Source of the DNA: Candidatus Methanomethylicia archaeon
GTDB taxonomy: Archaea; Thermoproteota; Methanomethylicia; CALHIW01
NCBI GenBank assembly: GCA_938030905.1
Contig: CALHIW010000029.1
Span: forward strand, 1 to 15,162
Length of the DNA stretch: 15,162 bases
Direction: 5' to 3'
This document shows, one piece after another, positions 1 through 7,807 of this stretch. The notes under the pieces are model-generated. The model was not told the DNA's origin. It searched no databases and worked only from the letters and a program-made list of their open reading frames with translations. Each line of letters starts with the position of its first letter. The first letter of the stretch is position 1. A program made the translations under genes and the position numbers.

Positions 1-1
1 G

Positions 2-511
2 TCTATTCCGATAGTTCTTGAACCATCAAATTCAGAATGTGTAACATTTACAAACATAGACTATCTTTTCATACCATCAGTACTAAACACTAAAAACACA
101 TTGTGGATTTCTAAAGCAATAGTTGAATGGATTAGAGATGAGTGGAGAAAAAATGCTAAAATTCCATGGGATAAAGTGGTTGGCGAAGCATATATAGTTT
201 TAAATCCTAAGTCATCTGTCGCCAAAGTAACAGAAGCTGAGACCAACTTGACTGTAGACGATGTTGTAGCATACGCAATTTACGCTGAACGATATTTGTC
301 TCTTCCAATCGTGTATATTGAATATAGTGGAATATTTGGAAATCCAGAATTTGTAAAGGCAGTAAGTGAAAATATAGTTAATGCTAAACTATTTTATGGT
401 GGAGGAATAAATTCAAGAGATAAAGCATTAACAATGTCTAAATATGCTACCATAGTTGTTGGAAATGTTGTGTATGAGGATCTAAATAAGTACTTAGAAA
501 CAATAATATGA
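2..511 (+). CDS. Geranylgeranylglyceryl phosphate synthase, 5'-truncated by window edge
   Basis: This enzyme joins geranylgeranyl diphosphate to sn-glycerol-1-phosphate, the first committed step of archaeal ether-lipid synthesis. The reading frame is open from the first bases of the window to a TGA at 509-511, giving 169 residues of a protein that is usually about 240-260 long, so roughly the first third is missing. Visible family signatures are IPIVLEPSN near the window edge (the strand after the first catalytic segment), VYIEYSGIFG (equivalent of the YxEAGSGA phosphate-binding region), LFYGGGINS (GGG phosphate loop) and IVVGNVVYED (the terminal VxGN phosphate-binding segment) in the expected order of a TIM barrel. 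There are no internal stops. The next gene lies 352 bases downstream on the other strand, so this is probably the last gene of its transcript. The family assignment is strong; the true start is outside the window. Confidence 0.88.
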   Translation, partial: SIPIVLEPSNSECVTFTNIDYLFIPSVLNTKNTLWISKAIVEWIRDEWRKNAKIPWDKVVGEAYIVLNPKSSVAKVTEAETNLTVDDVVAYAIYAERYLSLPIVYIEYSGIFGNPEFVKAVSENIVNAKLFYGGGINSRDKALTMSKYATIVVGNVVYEDLNKYLETII

Positions 512-863
512 GTCATACACTATAGTCCACTACTATCCTAACTAATTGTTTGCTTTTTATTTGGTTTATGCTATTATTTGTATGTTTAATTAATGGTTTA
601 GTATCTTAGTTTATGTATGGGGAGGTATATGGCTTCTTCATTACCCCAATCACCAATGAACATTTCCTCACATAACTCACTTAAAATAACTAAGCTCTAA
701 TATAGTTCTACAGAAACCTTACATTTAGACCTCGTGAAACTCCATAAACCTAGAAATAGGATACTAATTTATATGATACATCCACTATAAACTAAACTGT
801 AAAGTACATATAACGCAAAACATAAACAATCAGTTAAATAAGCTTGCTTAGAAGTAAATAATA
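512..863. other. Intergenic region with no recognised gene
   Basis: This AT-rich stretch lies between the 3' ends of the GGGP synthase and PHP genes. All frames are broken by frequent stops and I recognise no protein remnant, tRNA or repeat. A run of five T at 554-558 may help end the GGGP synthase transcript, but no hairpin precedes it. Confidence 0.5.
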
Positions 864-1517
864 TCATCTAAATAAACGACTGAAAACTCTACTTACCGAT
901 CTAAAATAAGGTTTAATTTTTCCAGCTTTAATACTATCAATAATCGTCTTAACATTTATAACATTGTCAATAGGATGTATGATTGTATACGAAGTATTAA
1001 GCTCCCTTGCTGTATGTGCATCGCTAGATCCAATAACTGGTTTACCTAACACTTTTGCTACGTTTAATGCTCTTGCTACTGCCCTACTACTTGAAGATGT
1101 ATTATAAACCTCAATGGCATCTATGTTTAAGTTATAAATATGATCTTTTACTCCTTTCCTCCAGACATCATATGGATGAGGGGCTATAACTAAATAGCCC
1201 ATGGAGTGTGCTATATCTATTAGCTCATATGCATCATAGGATACGTTAAATGGTTTATCACCAATAACTATTAATTCGCCTAAGTTAGTCATTATTTCAA
1301 TTCCTATTAAGATAGTGATGTCATTATAATTTTTCGCATAACTGCTGGCTCTTAATGCCCCCTCAAATGTATTATGATCCGTTATTGATATTATATCGAA
1401 TTTCTGTCTTCTACAGATAGTTAGAATTTGCTCAACTGTTAATAAGCTATCTCCTGAGTATTTAGAATGAATATGTAAATCAGCCTTAAGCCCTCCTTCT
1501 CCAGCTCTGAATGACAT
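864..1517 (-). CDS. PHP-domain metal-dependent phosphoesterase
   Basis: This is a 217-residue single-domain PHP (polymerase and histidinol phosphatase) protein, a (beta/alpha)7 barrel that binds two or three metal ions and hydrolyses phosphoesters. The metal-ligand motifs are complete: DLHIHS (H15, H17), ITDHN (D47, H48), GIEI (E74), APHP (H114) and GSSDAH (D166, H168). Length and motif order match stand-alone archaeal PHP proteins rather than histidinol phosphatase or a polymerase. The substrate cannot be told from sequence; members hydrolyse nucleotide or nucleic-acid phosphates or remain uncharacterised. The ATG at 1517 is chosen because a TATA-like element sits 24-30 bases upstream and no Shine-Dalgarno site is present. 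The gene stands alone, with transposon debris upstream. The domain call is secure, the exact function unknown. Confidence 0.9.
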   Translation of the reverse strand: MSFRAGEGGLKADLHIHSKYSGDSLLTVEQILTICRRQKFDIISITDHNTFEGALRASSYAKNYNDITILIGIEIMTNLGELIVIGDKPFNVSYDAYELIDIAHSMGYLVIAPHPYDVWRKGVKDHIYNLNIDAIEVYNTSSSSRAVARALNVAKVLGKPVIGSSDAHTARELNTSYTIIHPIDNVINVKTIIDSIKAGKIKPYFRSVSRVFSRLFR

Positions 1518-1540
1518 AATTTAGTAATTTAAAATTAGAT

Positions 1541-1547
1541 TATTAAA
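1541..1547 (-). promoter_or_regulatory. TATA box of the PHP gene
   Basis: TTTAATA on the minus strand lies 24-30 bases before the ATG at 1517. That is the spacing expected for an archaeal TBP site driving a leaderless transcript. Confidence 0.5.
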
Positions 1548-1761
1548 CTTGATTATTCATGACATAAAGAACTTATAATTAGCTCTCTAGACATACCAAT
1601 TCAATGATAAAGCATAAAGGAGAAAAGAAGTATACCGTAGACATTATATTACAGCTTAATTATTAGTAATCAAACTTCAAGATGTATTTATTCTGCCTCA
1701 TCTATTAGACTATACATTAATTTGAGTTAAGTTTTCCTATTAGTTTATGTATTTGTTATGT

Positions 1762-2460
1762 TTATGTTGAATTACTCTTTCCTTTAAGGAATTCTTCTAC
1801 TTCTCCATCCATGTTTGAATAGTTGCTCCTATAGCCCCATATTAGCTAAGATTTATGTTTATTCTTGAAAACTTCTCCTACGGGATTTAGTTCTGGTATT
1901 TTAGTACTGTTAATATCTATTGATCTGTAGCAGAACAAAAGAATTTAACCAGTAATATTAATAATCTTCACTAAAAGATGATTGAAGGATAACTTTCAGA
2001 TAAGTCTTGAAGGTCTTTTTAGTGGATATGGCGGCTATGGTCTTTGTATTGGTGGTTATGTGGGGGATGTTTTGGTATTCTATGTTTTTATTTAGTGTTT
2101 GATGTTTAGTTGATAGTTATTTGTTATGGAGTGTTGTTTCTGTTGGAGATAGAGGCTGTAGGGTTTAGTTTTGGATTTGATTTAGGCTTTAGGCTCTATT
2201 ATAATAACTTAGATCTATAATACTTCCTCTTAGAAGTACTTTGGATGTGAGTATTCTTGTGGATCCTCATGAATATGGGTATTCCATCATCCTAGACCGG
2301 TAGATTTAACTACAACTATTACTCTCTTAGGCCTTATTGATGGTGGAGTGTCTTTAAGTCCCCTAAAACCATACCAATCCTCTCAGCTTAACAATCCACC
2401 CCATACAATTCTTCAAACCTACAAAACCCACATCCTATACTCTCTCATACTAGAATACAT
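1762..2460 (-). pseudogene. Decayed IS630-family transposase
   Basis: Minus-strand fragments, read across stops and frameshifts, match the plan of IS630/Tc1-type DDE transposases. The clearest part is the C-terminal end at about 1762-1910: IPELNPVGEVFKNKHKS followed by a stop, then MDGEVEEFLKG and a natural-looking TAA at 1762-1764. This corresponds to the family's PELNPxE block and final helix. The catalytic Glu after NP-V/I reads as Gly (GGA). Upstream, TIAAIST and FKTYLKVILQ (about 1980-2050) resemble the middle of the RNase H-like domain. Near 2340-2380, GFRGLKDTPPS resembles the linker that follows the N-terminal helix-turn-helix, but this part is tentative because the same bases also resemble the terminal repeat of the adjoining IS5 copy. 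At about 700 bases it is shorter than an intact gene (about 1 kb). The C-terminal assignment is moderate, the full extent weak. Confidence 0.5.
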
Positions 2461-2471
2461 AGAGCTCATCT

Positions 2472-3205
2472 CTAAATTCCATATTTTAAATGTATTGTTA
2501 TGCATACTATGGTTATGAGAACTTTGTATATTGCTGCTAGCCTCTCATACCTTATTATTATTCTTCTAAATCTTTTAAGCCATCCATAGAATCTTTAGAA
2601 GCAAACTTATCTTCTTATAGTTCTCGATTTTGTATGGCTTAGACCTCCTACCATTCCTAGGATTTACAGTATGTTTGCCTCCACATTCATGGACGATAAC
2701 TTATCCCTTATGGCTTCAGTATCATATGTGAAGTCTGCATAAAGCTCTTTTTGAGGCCTCTCCAAGCCTTCCAGTAACTCATCGACTCGTCTTAAATCAT
2801 TCTTGTTTCCAGATCCTAAAACTATGCTTAAAGACGTGAAATACTCATCCACACAGACATGTATCTTTGAGTCTTTCTATGCTTAATCCATCATATCCTA
2901 TCACTTTCCCCTTTAGCTTCTATAGTTGAGTTGCCCACACATACTCTATTGCTACCCCTCATAGATGATAAGACTTGAATATCCTATCCCAATAACCCTC
3001 CTCCTACCATCTTTTAAGCCTCCTCAAAGCAGTCTTACATGAGCCATAGCGAATAGCACATCCATCTACAGCCAGTATTCAAAACATAGAGTACCCCATT
3101 GATGATAGCTCTATTATTGAATCTAGGTCTTTCAATTTTAGCCTTAGGAGGTAGAAGAGATTTGATCAAAGCCCATTCTCCACCAGAAAGCTCACAGAAC
3201 TCCAT
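2472..3205 (-). pseudogene. Decayed full-length IS5-family transposase
   Basis: This is an almost full-length but inactivated IS5-like DDE transposase. From an ATG at 3205 it reads MEFCELSGGEWALI, then the N-terminal block RAIINGVLYVLNTGCRWM, a frameshift, YGSCKTALRRLKRW, several stops, and after another shift IHVCVDEYFTSLSIVLGSGN. The second catalytic region follows as KELYADFTYDTEAIRDKL. After a TAA it ends with RFYGWLKRFRRIIIRYERLA, the typical IS5 C-terminal helix, and a TAG at 2472-2474. At least two frameshifts and six stops rule out activity. A TTTAAG element about 23 bases before the ATG is shared with the copies at 8806 and 8218 and looks like part of the terminal repeat or the transposase promoter. 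It lies directly between two other dead transposase genes. Confidence 0.85.
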
Positions 3206-3675
3206 ACAAAAACATAGTAAAAAAGACTTAAATAGTTCCGAAATGAGTTCATAACCAAACCCAAAACCCTAAGATCCCATAGAATCCTCCTTCCAACAAA
3301 GACCTAACACCAACATGAGAAACCTAAACTTACGCCCTAAGTTGCACGCCTTTTCTAATCTAACACAGCGTGTCCAAAAATTCACTAGCGAAAGAGAGGC
3401 TTTAATGTAGATTCTCGCTAAGTAAGTAATTACATGAGCTTTTATTCTTGTTATGGTACTAGCTATTAAGCTTTTTTAAGCCTATCTCCGAGCCTATTTG
3501 TTAATGAGTTAAAGCAGCTTTCTCCAATCCTTCTTCTTCTGTGTTTCTGTTGAAGCTTCGTTAAGGGGTTGTTGAGAAGCTTCCTAGCTTTTCTTCACCA
3601 ATATTTTCTTCCCCTCCTACGATTTAACTTTACTATTGGTAAATAGCTAGTCTTGAATATTTGCTTTAATAACAG

Positions 3676-3704
3676 GTTATTATCATACTAGGCATTAGCT
3701 AAAA
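3676..3704. repeat. 29-base direct repeat, copy 1
   Basis: This unit is identical to 3742-3770, with 37 bases between the two copies. On the minus strand it encodes LANA-stop-YDNN, the second catalytic motif of the decayed transposase, so it is an internal duplication and not a CRISPR. Confidence 0.85.
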
Positions 3705-3741
3705 AAACCATAACCGAGGAAACACTCAAACCAACAGCATC

Positions 3742-3770
3742 GTTATTATCATACTAGGCATTAGCTAAAA
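3742..3770. repeat. 29-base direct repeat, copy 2
   Basis: This is the second perfect copy of the 29-base unit at 3676-3704. Both copies contain the same in-frame TAG relative to the transposase, so the duplication followed that mutation or was homogenised later. Confidence 0.85.
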
Positions 3771-4319
3771 GCTCTCCTTTACCATTAACTATTACTCTTA
3801 TAGATGTAGTGAAGCTTGAGCTGAATGCTATAGCTACAGGATAAATTGTAGTAAAACTTTTCTAACTAGTAGATGAAACTCTACCAAGCCTTTATTCCAG
3901 CTTGTAAACTTGGTTGAATCTATTATGCTAAAGTAATAGCTAGCTCCTCAACCCTTACTCCAACTGCTTTAATCAAGCACTCAATCAAGCCTTAATCAAA
4001 GCAATACTCCCAGTAATTAATCATTAACTTAAGAACTCCCTTCTTTACAAACAAGCTTAAAATAGCTTACCTCAACCCCAAAGAAGCTTTCCCCCTTCCT
4101 CGATTACTATTAGTGTAAGATAATCCTTAAGCTTCCTTTCAGCCTACAACCTCTCTGTCTAACCCTCCCTAGCTCAGGGAGTAGCCTCTAATAGTCTCAA
4201 TTAATAATCTAATACCGTTAACTATGTTGCTCCATCTAAGCCCAATAATCAATATTAGAGCTTCTACCCCTAATTTTTGAACATGTCCCTAATCTACATA
4301 TTTACTAAATACAATTACA

Positions 4320-5234
4320 ATGTTTGATGTATGTATTATTGGGTCAGGACCGGCAGGCTTATCAGCTGCTATTTACTGCTCAAGACTTGGATTAAAAACC
4401 ATAGTTTTAGAAAAAGGGGTTATAGGTGGTAAAATGACTAAAATACCAAAGTTAGAGAATTACCCCTGGTTTTCCTAACGGTATTAAAGGAATAGACTTA
4501 GCTGAACTCTTTTATAGACAAGCTTTAAAGTTTGGAGCTAAGATTGTGTATCCTATTGAGGTGATATCAGTATCAATAAGGAATAACCTCAAAATCATTT
4601 TAACTAAAAATGGAGGAACATATGTTGCGAAAGCCTTAATAATTGCTACTGGATTTGAAAAACTCATATTAATGTTCCTGGTGGAGAAGACTTTTTGGTC
4701 ATGGAGTCTCTTACTGTGCTGTATGTGATACATTATTATATAAAGATAAGGTTGTTGCTCTAATTGGTAATGCTGAAAGAATAGATGTGGAGGCTTTATA
4801 TCTAATCAATACCGCCAAAAAAGTTTATTGGATTCCTGATAGTGAAGATTTTGCTGTACCTGAACATTTAATTGAGCGTGTTTTATCATCAGGAAAGATT
4901 GAATTTATTTTCATATGATAAGTTAATTACAATTGAAGGAAAAAATAGCGTGGAAGCTATTAAAGTTATGACTAAAAGTGAGGCGAAAATAATAAATGTA
5001 AATGCTGCGTTTGTAGCTAAGGATGATATTTCATCAACAGCATTATTTGAGAAAATAGGGCTAAAAATTAATGAGTGGAAATTTATAGTTACTGATGGCA
5101 ATCAAAAAACAAATATTTTAGGCATATTTGTAGCTGGAGATTGTACTGGTAGAGGTTTCCAGGTTGCTACCGTAGTAGGTGATGGTGTTATTGCGGCTTT
5201 ATCAGCGTATAAATATATAAAACATGATACATGA
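4320..5234 (+). pseudogene. Thioredoxin reductase-like flavoprotein with four frameshifts
   Basis: Read across four shifts, this is a full-length (about 305 residues) member of the thioredoxin reductase family, which uses FAD to reduce thioredoxin-like disulfides. From the ATG at 4320 it shows DVCIIGSGPAGLSAA (FAD-binding GxGxxG) and ENYPG; then ALIIATGFE; then VSYCAVCDT, the redox CxxC; and finally GIFVAGDCTGRGFQVA, the second FAD motif, before TGA at 5232-5234. The indels are an extra C in the run at 4463-4466, a missing base near 4671, a missing T in the run at 4692-4696 and a missing T at 4908-4911. No other stop interrupts the coding path, so the damage is recent or artefactual. The usual NADPH-binding GxGxxA/G is replaced by GNAERIDVEA, so the electron donor may not be NADPH. 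Both neighbours are IS debris. Confidence 0.85.
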
Positions 5235-5275
5235 AATTCTATGAAAGATTGGTTAGACATCTTATTAGAAGTTAT

Positions 5276-5493
5276 TTGAGGCTGTTTAAGTTTTCTTCTA
5301 TAGGTTTGATGTGGTGTTTTGGCTTTGTTGTTCATTAATCTTCTTCCTGTTGGGGTTGATGAGGTTTGCCGGATTCTATATGTTTATTGTTGACTGTAGT
5401 TAGATATGTTAAGTATGGCTTAGTAAGCTGGATAGGTTTAGTGGTTTAGGATTGTGCATGGTGGATTCTTGCGGCTAAGCCAAACTTAAAAGA
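5276..5493 (+). pseudogene. Short IS5-family remnant
   Basis: The segment starts with GTTTAAGTTTTCTTC (about 5279-5293), closely like the starts of the IS5 copies at 8782 and 3228. It continues with sequence alignable to the IS5 N-terminal block: ATTCTATATGTTTATTG matches the ILYVL codons of the 8806 copy, and AGTATGGCT matches KYG. Stops occur in every frame. Near 5482-5493 the inverted form AACTTAAAAGAC appears, so it may be a roughly 215-base deletion derivative bounded by its two ends. The strand is strongly G- and T-rich. Only the N-terminal similarity is firm. Confidence 0.5.
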
Positions 5494-5693
5494 CTTCAGA
5501 CTCATAAGGAGCAAGCATACGAAGAAACTATTAATCCCCACATAGCTTAATAAGATTTCAGAAAAAACTAATATAAATAGGGAAAGCTAAATACAACTCA
5601 AACCATCATCCAGCATAGCCATATACTTAAAGGTTTCAGATAAACTCATTAAGTTGCTAAATAGTAGCTATATTTAATGATTTAAACTAAGAG

Positions 5694-6380
5694 TTAGGCT
5701 TCAATATTCACAGCTTTTAATCCCAATGTTAATATCACGGCCGATATTATTCCTTCCAGGACTACCCCCTCCTTATCATTCCATGAAATTATTATTACAT
5801 CGTTGTTTTCAGGATTAAACTTGACCATTAATAGTTTATGGATGTTTGGTGATAATTGCTTTAGACTTTCATATGTGGGTGGTATATATAAATCATTGTT
5901 CTTACATATAATTGTAGTAGCTCCTTTGGCACCATGTTTTACTGCCTCATCTCTCTGCTCTACTCCACTTTTTATGTTATTTGCAATTTTCTTTATACAA
6001 ACTCCTATAGCACATCTCCCTTGCACTAAAGACTTTACTTCCTCTACATCTAATTTGCTTATCTTATCTATTTTAAGATCATTTAACACTTCACTAAGAA
6101 TTTTTCTCCCTAGTGGTGTTAATATTGCCCCTCTTTTACTCATCATCACATAATTACTACTCTGTAGTCTTCTAAGAAGCCCCCTCACAACTCCCTGAGG
6201 AATATCGGTAAGCTCTGATAGAAGATACCTTCCTATTGATTTATACCAACTAATCATTATGATTGCTGAAATAAGCTTTATTAAGTTTATCTTAGGTAGT
6301 GGTCCAGAGGGACCTTTTCTCCACTCCTTAATCAAATTCTCCAATTCAACTAATCCCATATTAACTAATTTCTGTAACAT
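5694..6380 (-). CDS. DUF4443 winged-helix DNA-binding protein
   Basis: This 228-residue archaeal protein is probably a transcriptional regulator. Residues about 45-100 form a winged helix-turn-helix: SIGRYLLSELTDIPQGVVR has the pattern of helices 1-3 and GAILTPLGRKIL that of the wing. Residues about 145-222 match the DUF4443 ligand- or partner-binding domain, with DEAVKHGAKGATTII at its start and DVIIISWNDKEGVVLEGI near its end. Two cysteines (C123, C128) lie in the linker. No ligand or target is known to me. ATG at 6380 gives the longest frame, but a TATA-like AAATTTAA at 6383-6390 abuts it; the same element sits 24-31 bases before M8 (6359), so M8 may be the true leaderless start. It is a single gene with no operon partner. 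Confidence 0.8.
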   Translation of the reverse strand: MLQKLVNMGLVELENLIKEWRKGPSGPLPKINLIKLISAIIMISWYKSIGRYLLSELTDIPQGVVRGLLRRLQSSNYVMMSKRGAILTPLGRKILSEVLNDLKIDKISKLDVEEVKSLVQGRCAIGVCIKKIANNIKSGVEQRDEAVKHGAKGATTIICKNNDLYIPPTYESLKQLSPNIHKLLMVKFNPENNDVIIISWNDKEGVVLEGIISAVILTLGLKAVNIEA

Positions 6381-6382
6381 TC

Positions 6383-6390
6383 TTAAATTT
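6383..6390 (-). promoter_or_regulatory. Possible TATA box of the DUF4443 gene
   Basis: An A/T-only octamer lies immediately before the first ATG and 24-31 bases before the second in-frame ATG (6359). It favours the second ATG if the transcript is leaderless. Confidence 0.35.
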
Positions 6391-7035
6391 ATTTCTAATA
6401 ATGTCTTGTATCCGTTAACGAGGTTTTATTTGACATATTCTATACTGAATATGGCTTAGTAGTTATAGTTCTTTGGAAGGTAAGAACACCACTATGTTTG
6501 GATATTGTTAAGTTAAGTCATTAACTATACAAGTCCACATATACTAACTTGACAGTATCCTATATTTGTACCTATAAGTTTAATAAAGGGGATCCTAACT
6601 ATTAATCATAGAGGTTACACGTAAATGGACTCTAGAGCCTATTTATGTGTTTATAACTGCAATTAGTGGCTGAAAATCCTATTCCTAAACTACATTCTGA
6701 ATTAAGGTAAGTTATTAAAGTCTGCAATCAAGTATGAGCTGAGTATTGTTCTCCTAAAAATCTATAGCCACCAATCATATCAGTATACGGTAACGAGCCA
6801 TGTAAAATAAAACTTCTAAAGTTGAGAGAGCAAGGAAATATGCGAGTATGTATATTAAGCTAACAAACTATATATTGTTAAACTGCATTGATTTTTATGA
6901 TTATAATGTCCATTTTTTATCAGGATGTTATATGAGTATTGAAATACATATTATAGTTTCATTAGAGTTTCATTACAATAAATACAGCTACTCATAACCA
7001 ATATGGGTACTTGATGTGTTTTTTATAGTTAGCTT
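6391..7035. other. Gene-free spacer
   Basis: About 650 AT-rich bases lie between the start of the DUF4443 gene and the end of the Cas4-like gene. All frames are dense with stops, and no transposase motif, CRISPR repeat or tRNA signature was found. It may be old decayed sequence, but I see nothing to support a specific identity. Confidence 0.5.
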
Positions 7036-7677
7036 CTACTTAATTCCCTGCATTTTTAATTCACAGAGTTGATTATACTCACACATATCACATTCCCATT
7101 GCGGCCATCTTGGAGCTAATGGATTTTTAATTATTTCACGTATTTCATCATCAGTACATGAACTATCTATGTAATAAAACTTTATTCCATCACTTGCGAA
7201 GTACCATAATTCAGCATCCATTGCGTCTAGAAGCCATAAGTATATACGTGCTTGTAATATATGATGTTCAAATGGTGTGTTGACAATACTCCTAACAGTT
7301 TTTACCTCTGTAATTCTTCTACGATTTTCATCATATAAATCTACTGAACCTGCGATTAAAAAATTTCTACTATTAATTTTAACTTTCTTTCCACTTCTCA
7401 CATTGGCTTTCATATTTGAAACGTTTTCAAGAGCTAAATGAATTAGTTCACCTCTAATTATATGAGGTTTTAATAGCTTTGATATGCTAATTTCAGGAAA
7501 CAGTTTTGAATACCGCCTTTTGCGTGAGCATTCACATAGTTCATGTACAAATACAACTTCGTAGCCTTCACTTTCATAATACTTTCTATAACTTTCTCTT
7601 TCATCAACGTATTTTTTCCTCATAGCATCAATGAGCTTTCTAAGTACCAGCTCACCTTGTAAGGGTAAAGTATCCAT
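7036..7677 (-). CDS. Cas4-type PD-(D/E)XK nuclease with iron-sulfur cysteines
   Basis: This 213-residue protein has the full Cas4/RecB-like set. C48 and C50 (HELCECSRKRRY) provide the N-terminal cluster ligand, followed by H80 (GELIHLALE), D113 (AGSVDLYD), E124 and K126 (ITEVKTVRS), the QxxxY motif Q142-Y146 (ILQARIYLWLL), and the C-terminal cysteines C196, C199 and C205 (ECDMCEYNQLC). Cas4 proteins bind a 4Fe-4S cluster and act as single-strand DNA exo/endonucleases, trimming prespacers when they serve CRISPR adaptation. There is no cas1, cas2 or CRISPR array in this window, and the neighbours are a transposon remnant and empty DNA. A stand-alone DNA-repair or accessory role is therefore as likely as a CRISPR role. 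A TATATATTTT element 24-33 bases upstream (minus strand) supports the ATG at 7677 as a leaderless start. Confidence 0.85.
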   Translation of the reverse strand: MDTLPLQGELVLRKLIDAMRKKYVDERESYRKYYESEGYEVVFVHELCECSRKRRYSKLFPEISISKLLKPHIIRGELIHLALENVSNMKANVRSGKKVKINSRNFLIAGSVDLYDENRRRITEVKTVRSIVNTPFEHHILQARIYLWLLDAMDAELWYFASDGIKFYYIDSSCTDDEIREIIKNPLAPRWPQWECDMCEYNQLCELKMQGIK

Positions 7678-7700
7678 GTAAAGATTCTATCTACACAGGA

Positions 7701-7710
7701 TATATATTTT
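7701..7710 (-). promoter_or_regulatory. TATA box of the Cas4-like gene
   Basis: AAAATATATA on the minus strand is centred 28 bases before the ATG at 7677 and is a strong match to the archaeal TATA consensus. No Shine-Dalgarno site lies between it and the start. Confidence 0.65.
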
Positions 7711-7807
7711 GCTTAAGCATATTCACTATTTCAGCTACAAGTTTATTTTCTTAGAATTAGTAATTAACTGTTAAGTAGGGATTTAAGTTCTTATTTTGAG
7801 GTGGGTT

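Larger units (their letters stand above)
3360..4190 (-). pseudogene. Decayed DDE transposase, crenarchaeal IS5/ISC-like type
   Basis: This is a third dead transposase on the minus strand, unlike its IS5 neighbour. Recognisable pieces in order are GVRVEELAITLA, a DSTKFTSWNKGLVEFHLLV block holding the first catalytic Asp, PVAIAFSSSFTTSIRV, VNGKGELLANA-stop-YDNN with the second catalytic Asp, IFKTSYLPIVKLNRRRGRK, and ESCFNSLTNRLGDRLKKA with the likely catalytic Glu. After a frameshift it ends in TRIKAHVITYLARIYIKAS and a TAG at 3360-3362. The order (DST, then GELLAxAxYD, then RRRGR..ARKL, then E..F..LTNRxGDR) is that of archaeal DDE transposases of the ISC1058/ISC1225 kind, though the exact family is uncertain. 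The N-terminal limit is vague. A 29-base segment is duplicated within it (see the repeat entries). Confidence 0.65.

Noticed and set aside
2035..2105. Short hydrophobic frame (MAAMVFVLVVMWGMFW...) as a small membrane protein
   Set aside because: It is only about 25 codons in a G/T-rich tract with no promoter or ribosome site, and the hydrophobicity follows from T and G richness.
3676..3770. Two 29-base repeats with a 37-base spacer, like a minimal CRISPR
   Set aside because: There is no third repeat at the expected positions on either side, and the repeat encodes part of a recognisable dead transposase. An internal duplication explains it better.
4512..4733. Open frames opposite or beside the TrxR-like gene
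   Set aside because: They are shadows of the frameshifted coding path; only the plus-strand pieces carry flavoprotein motifs.
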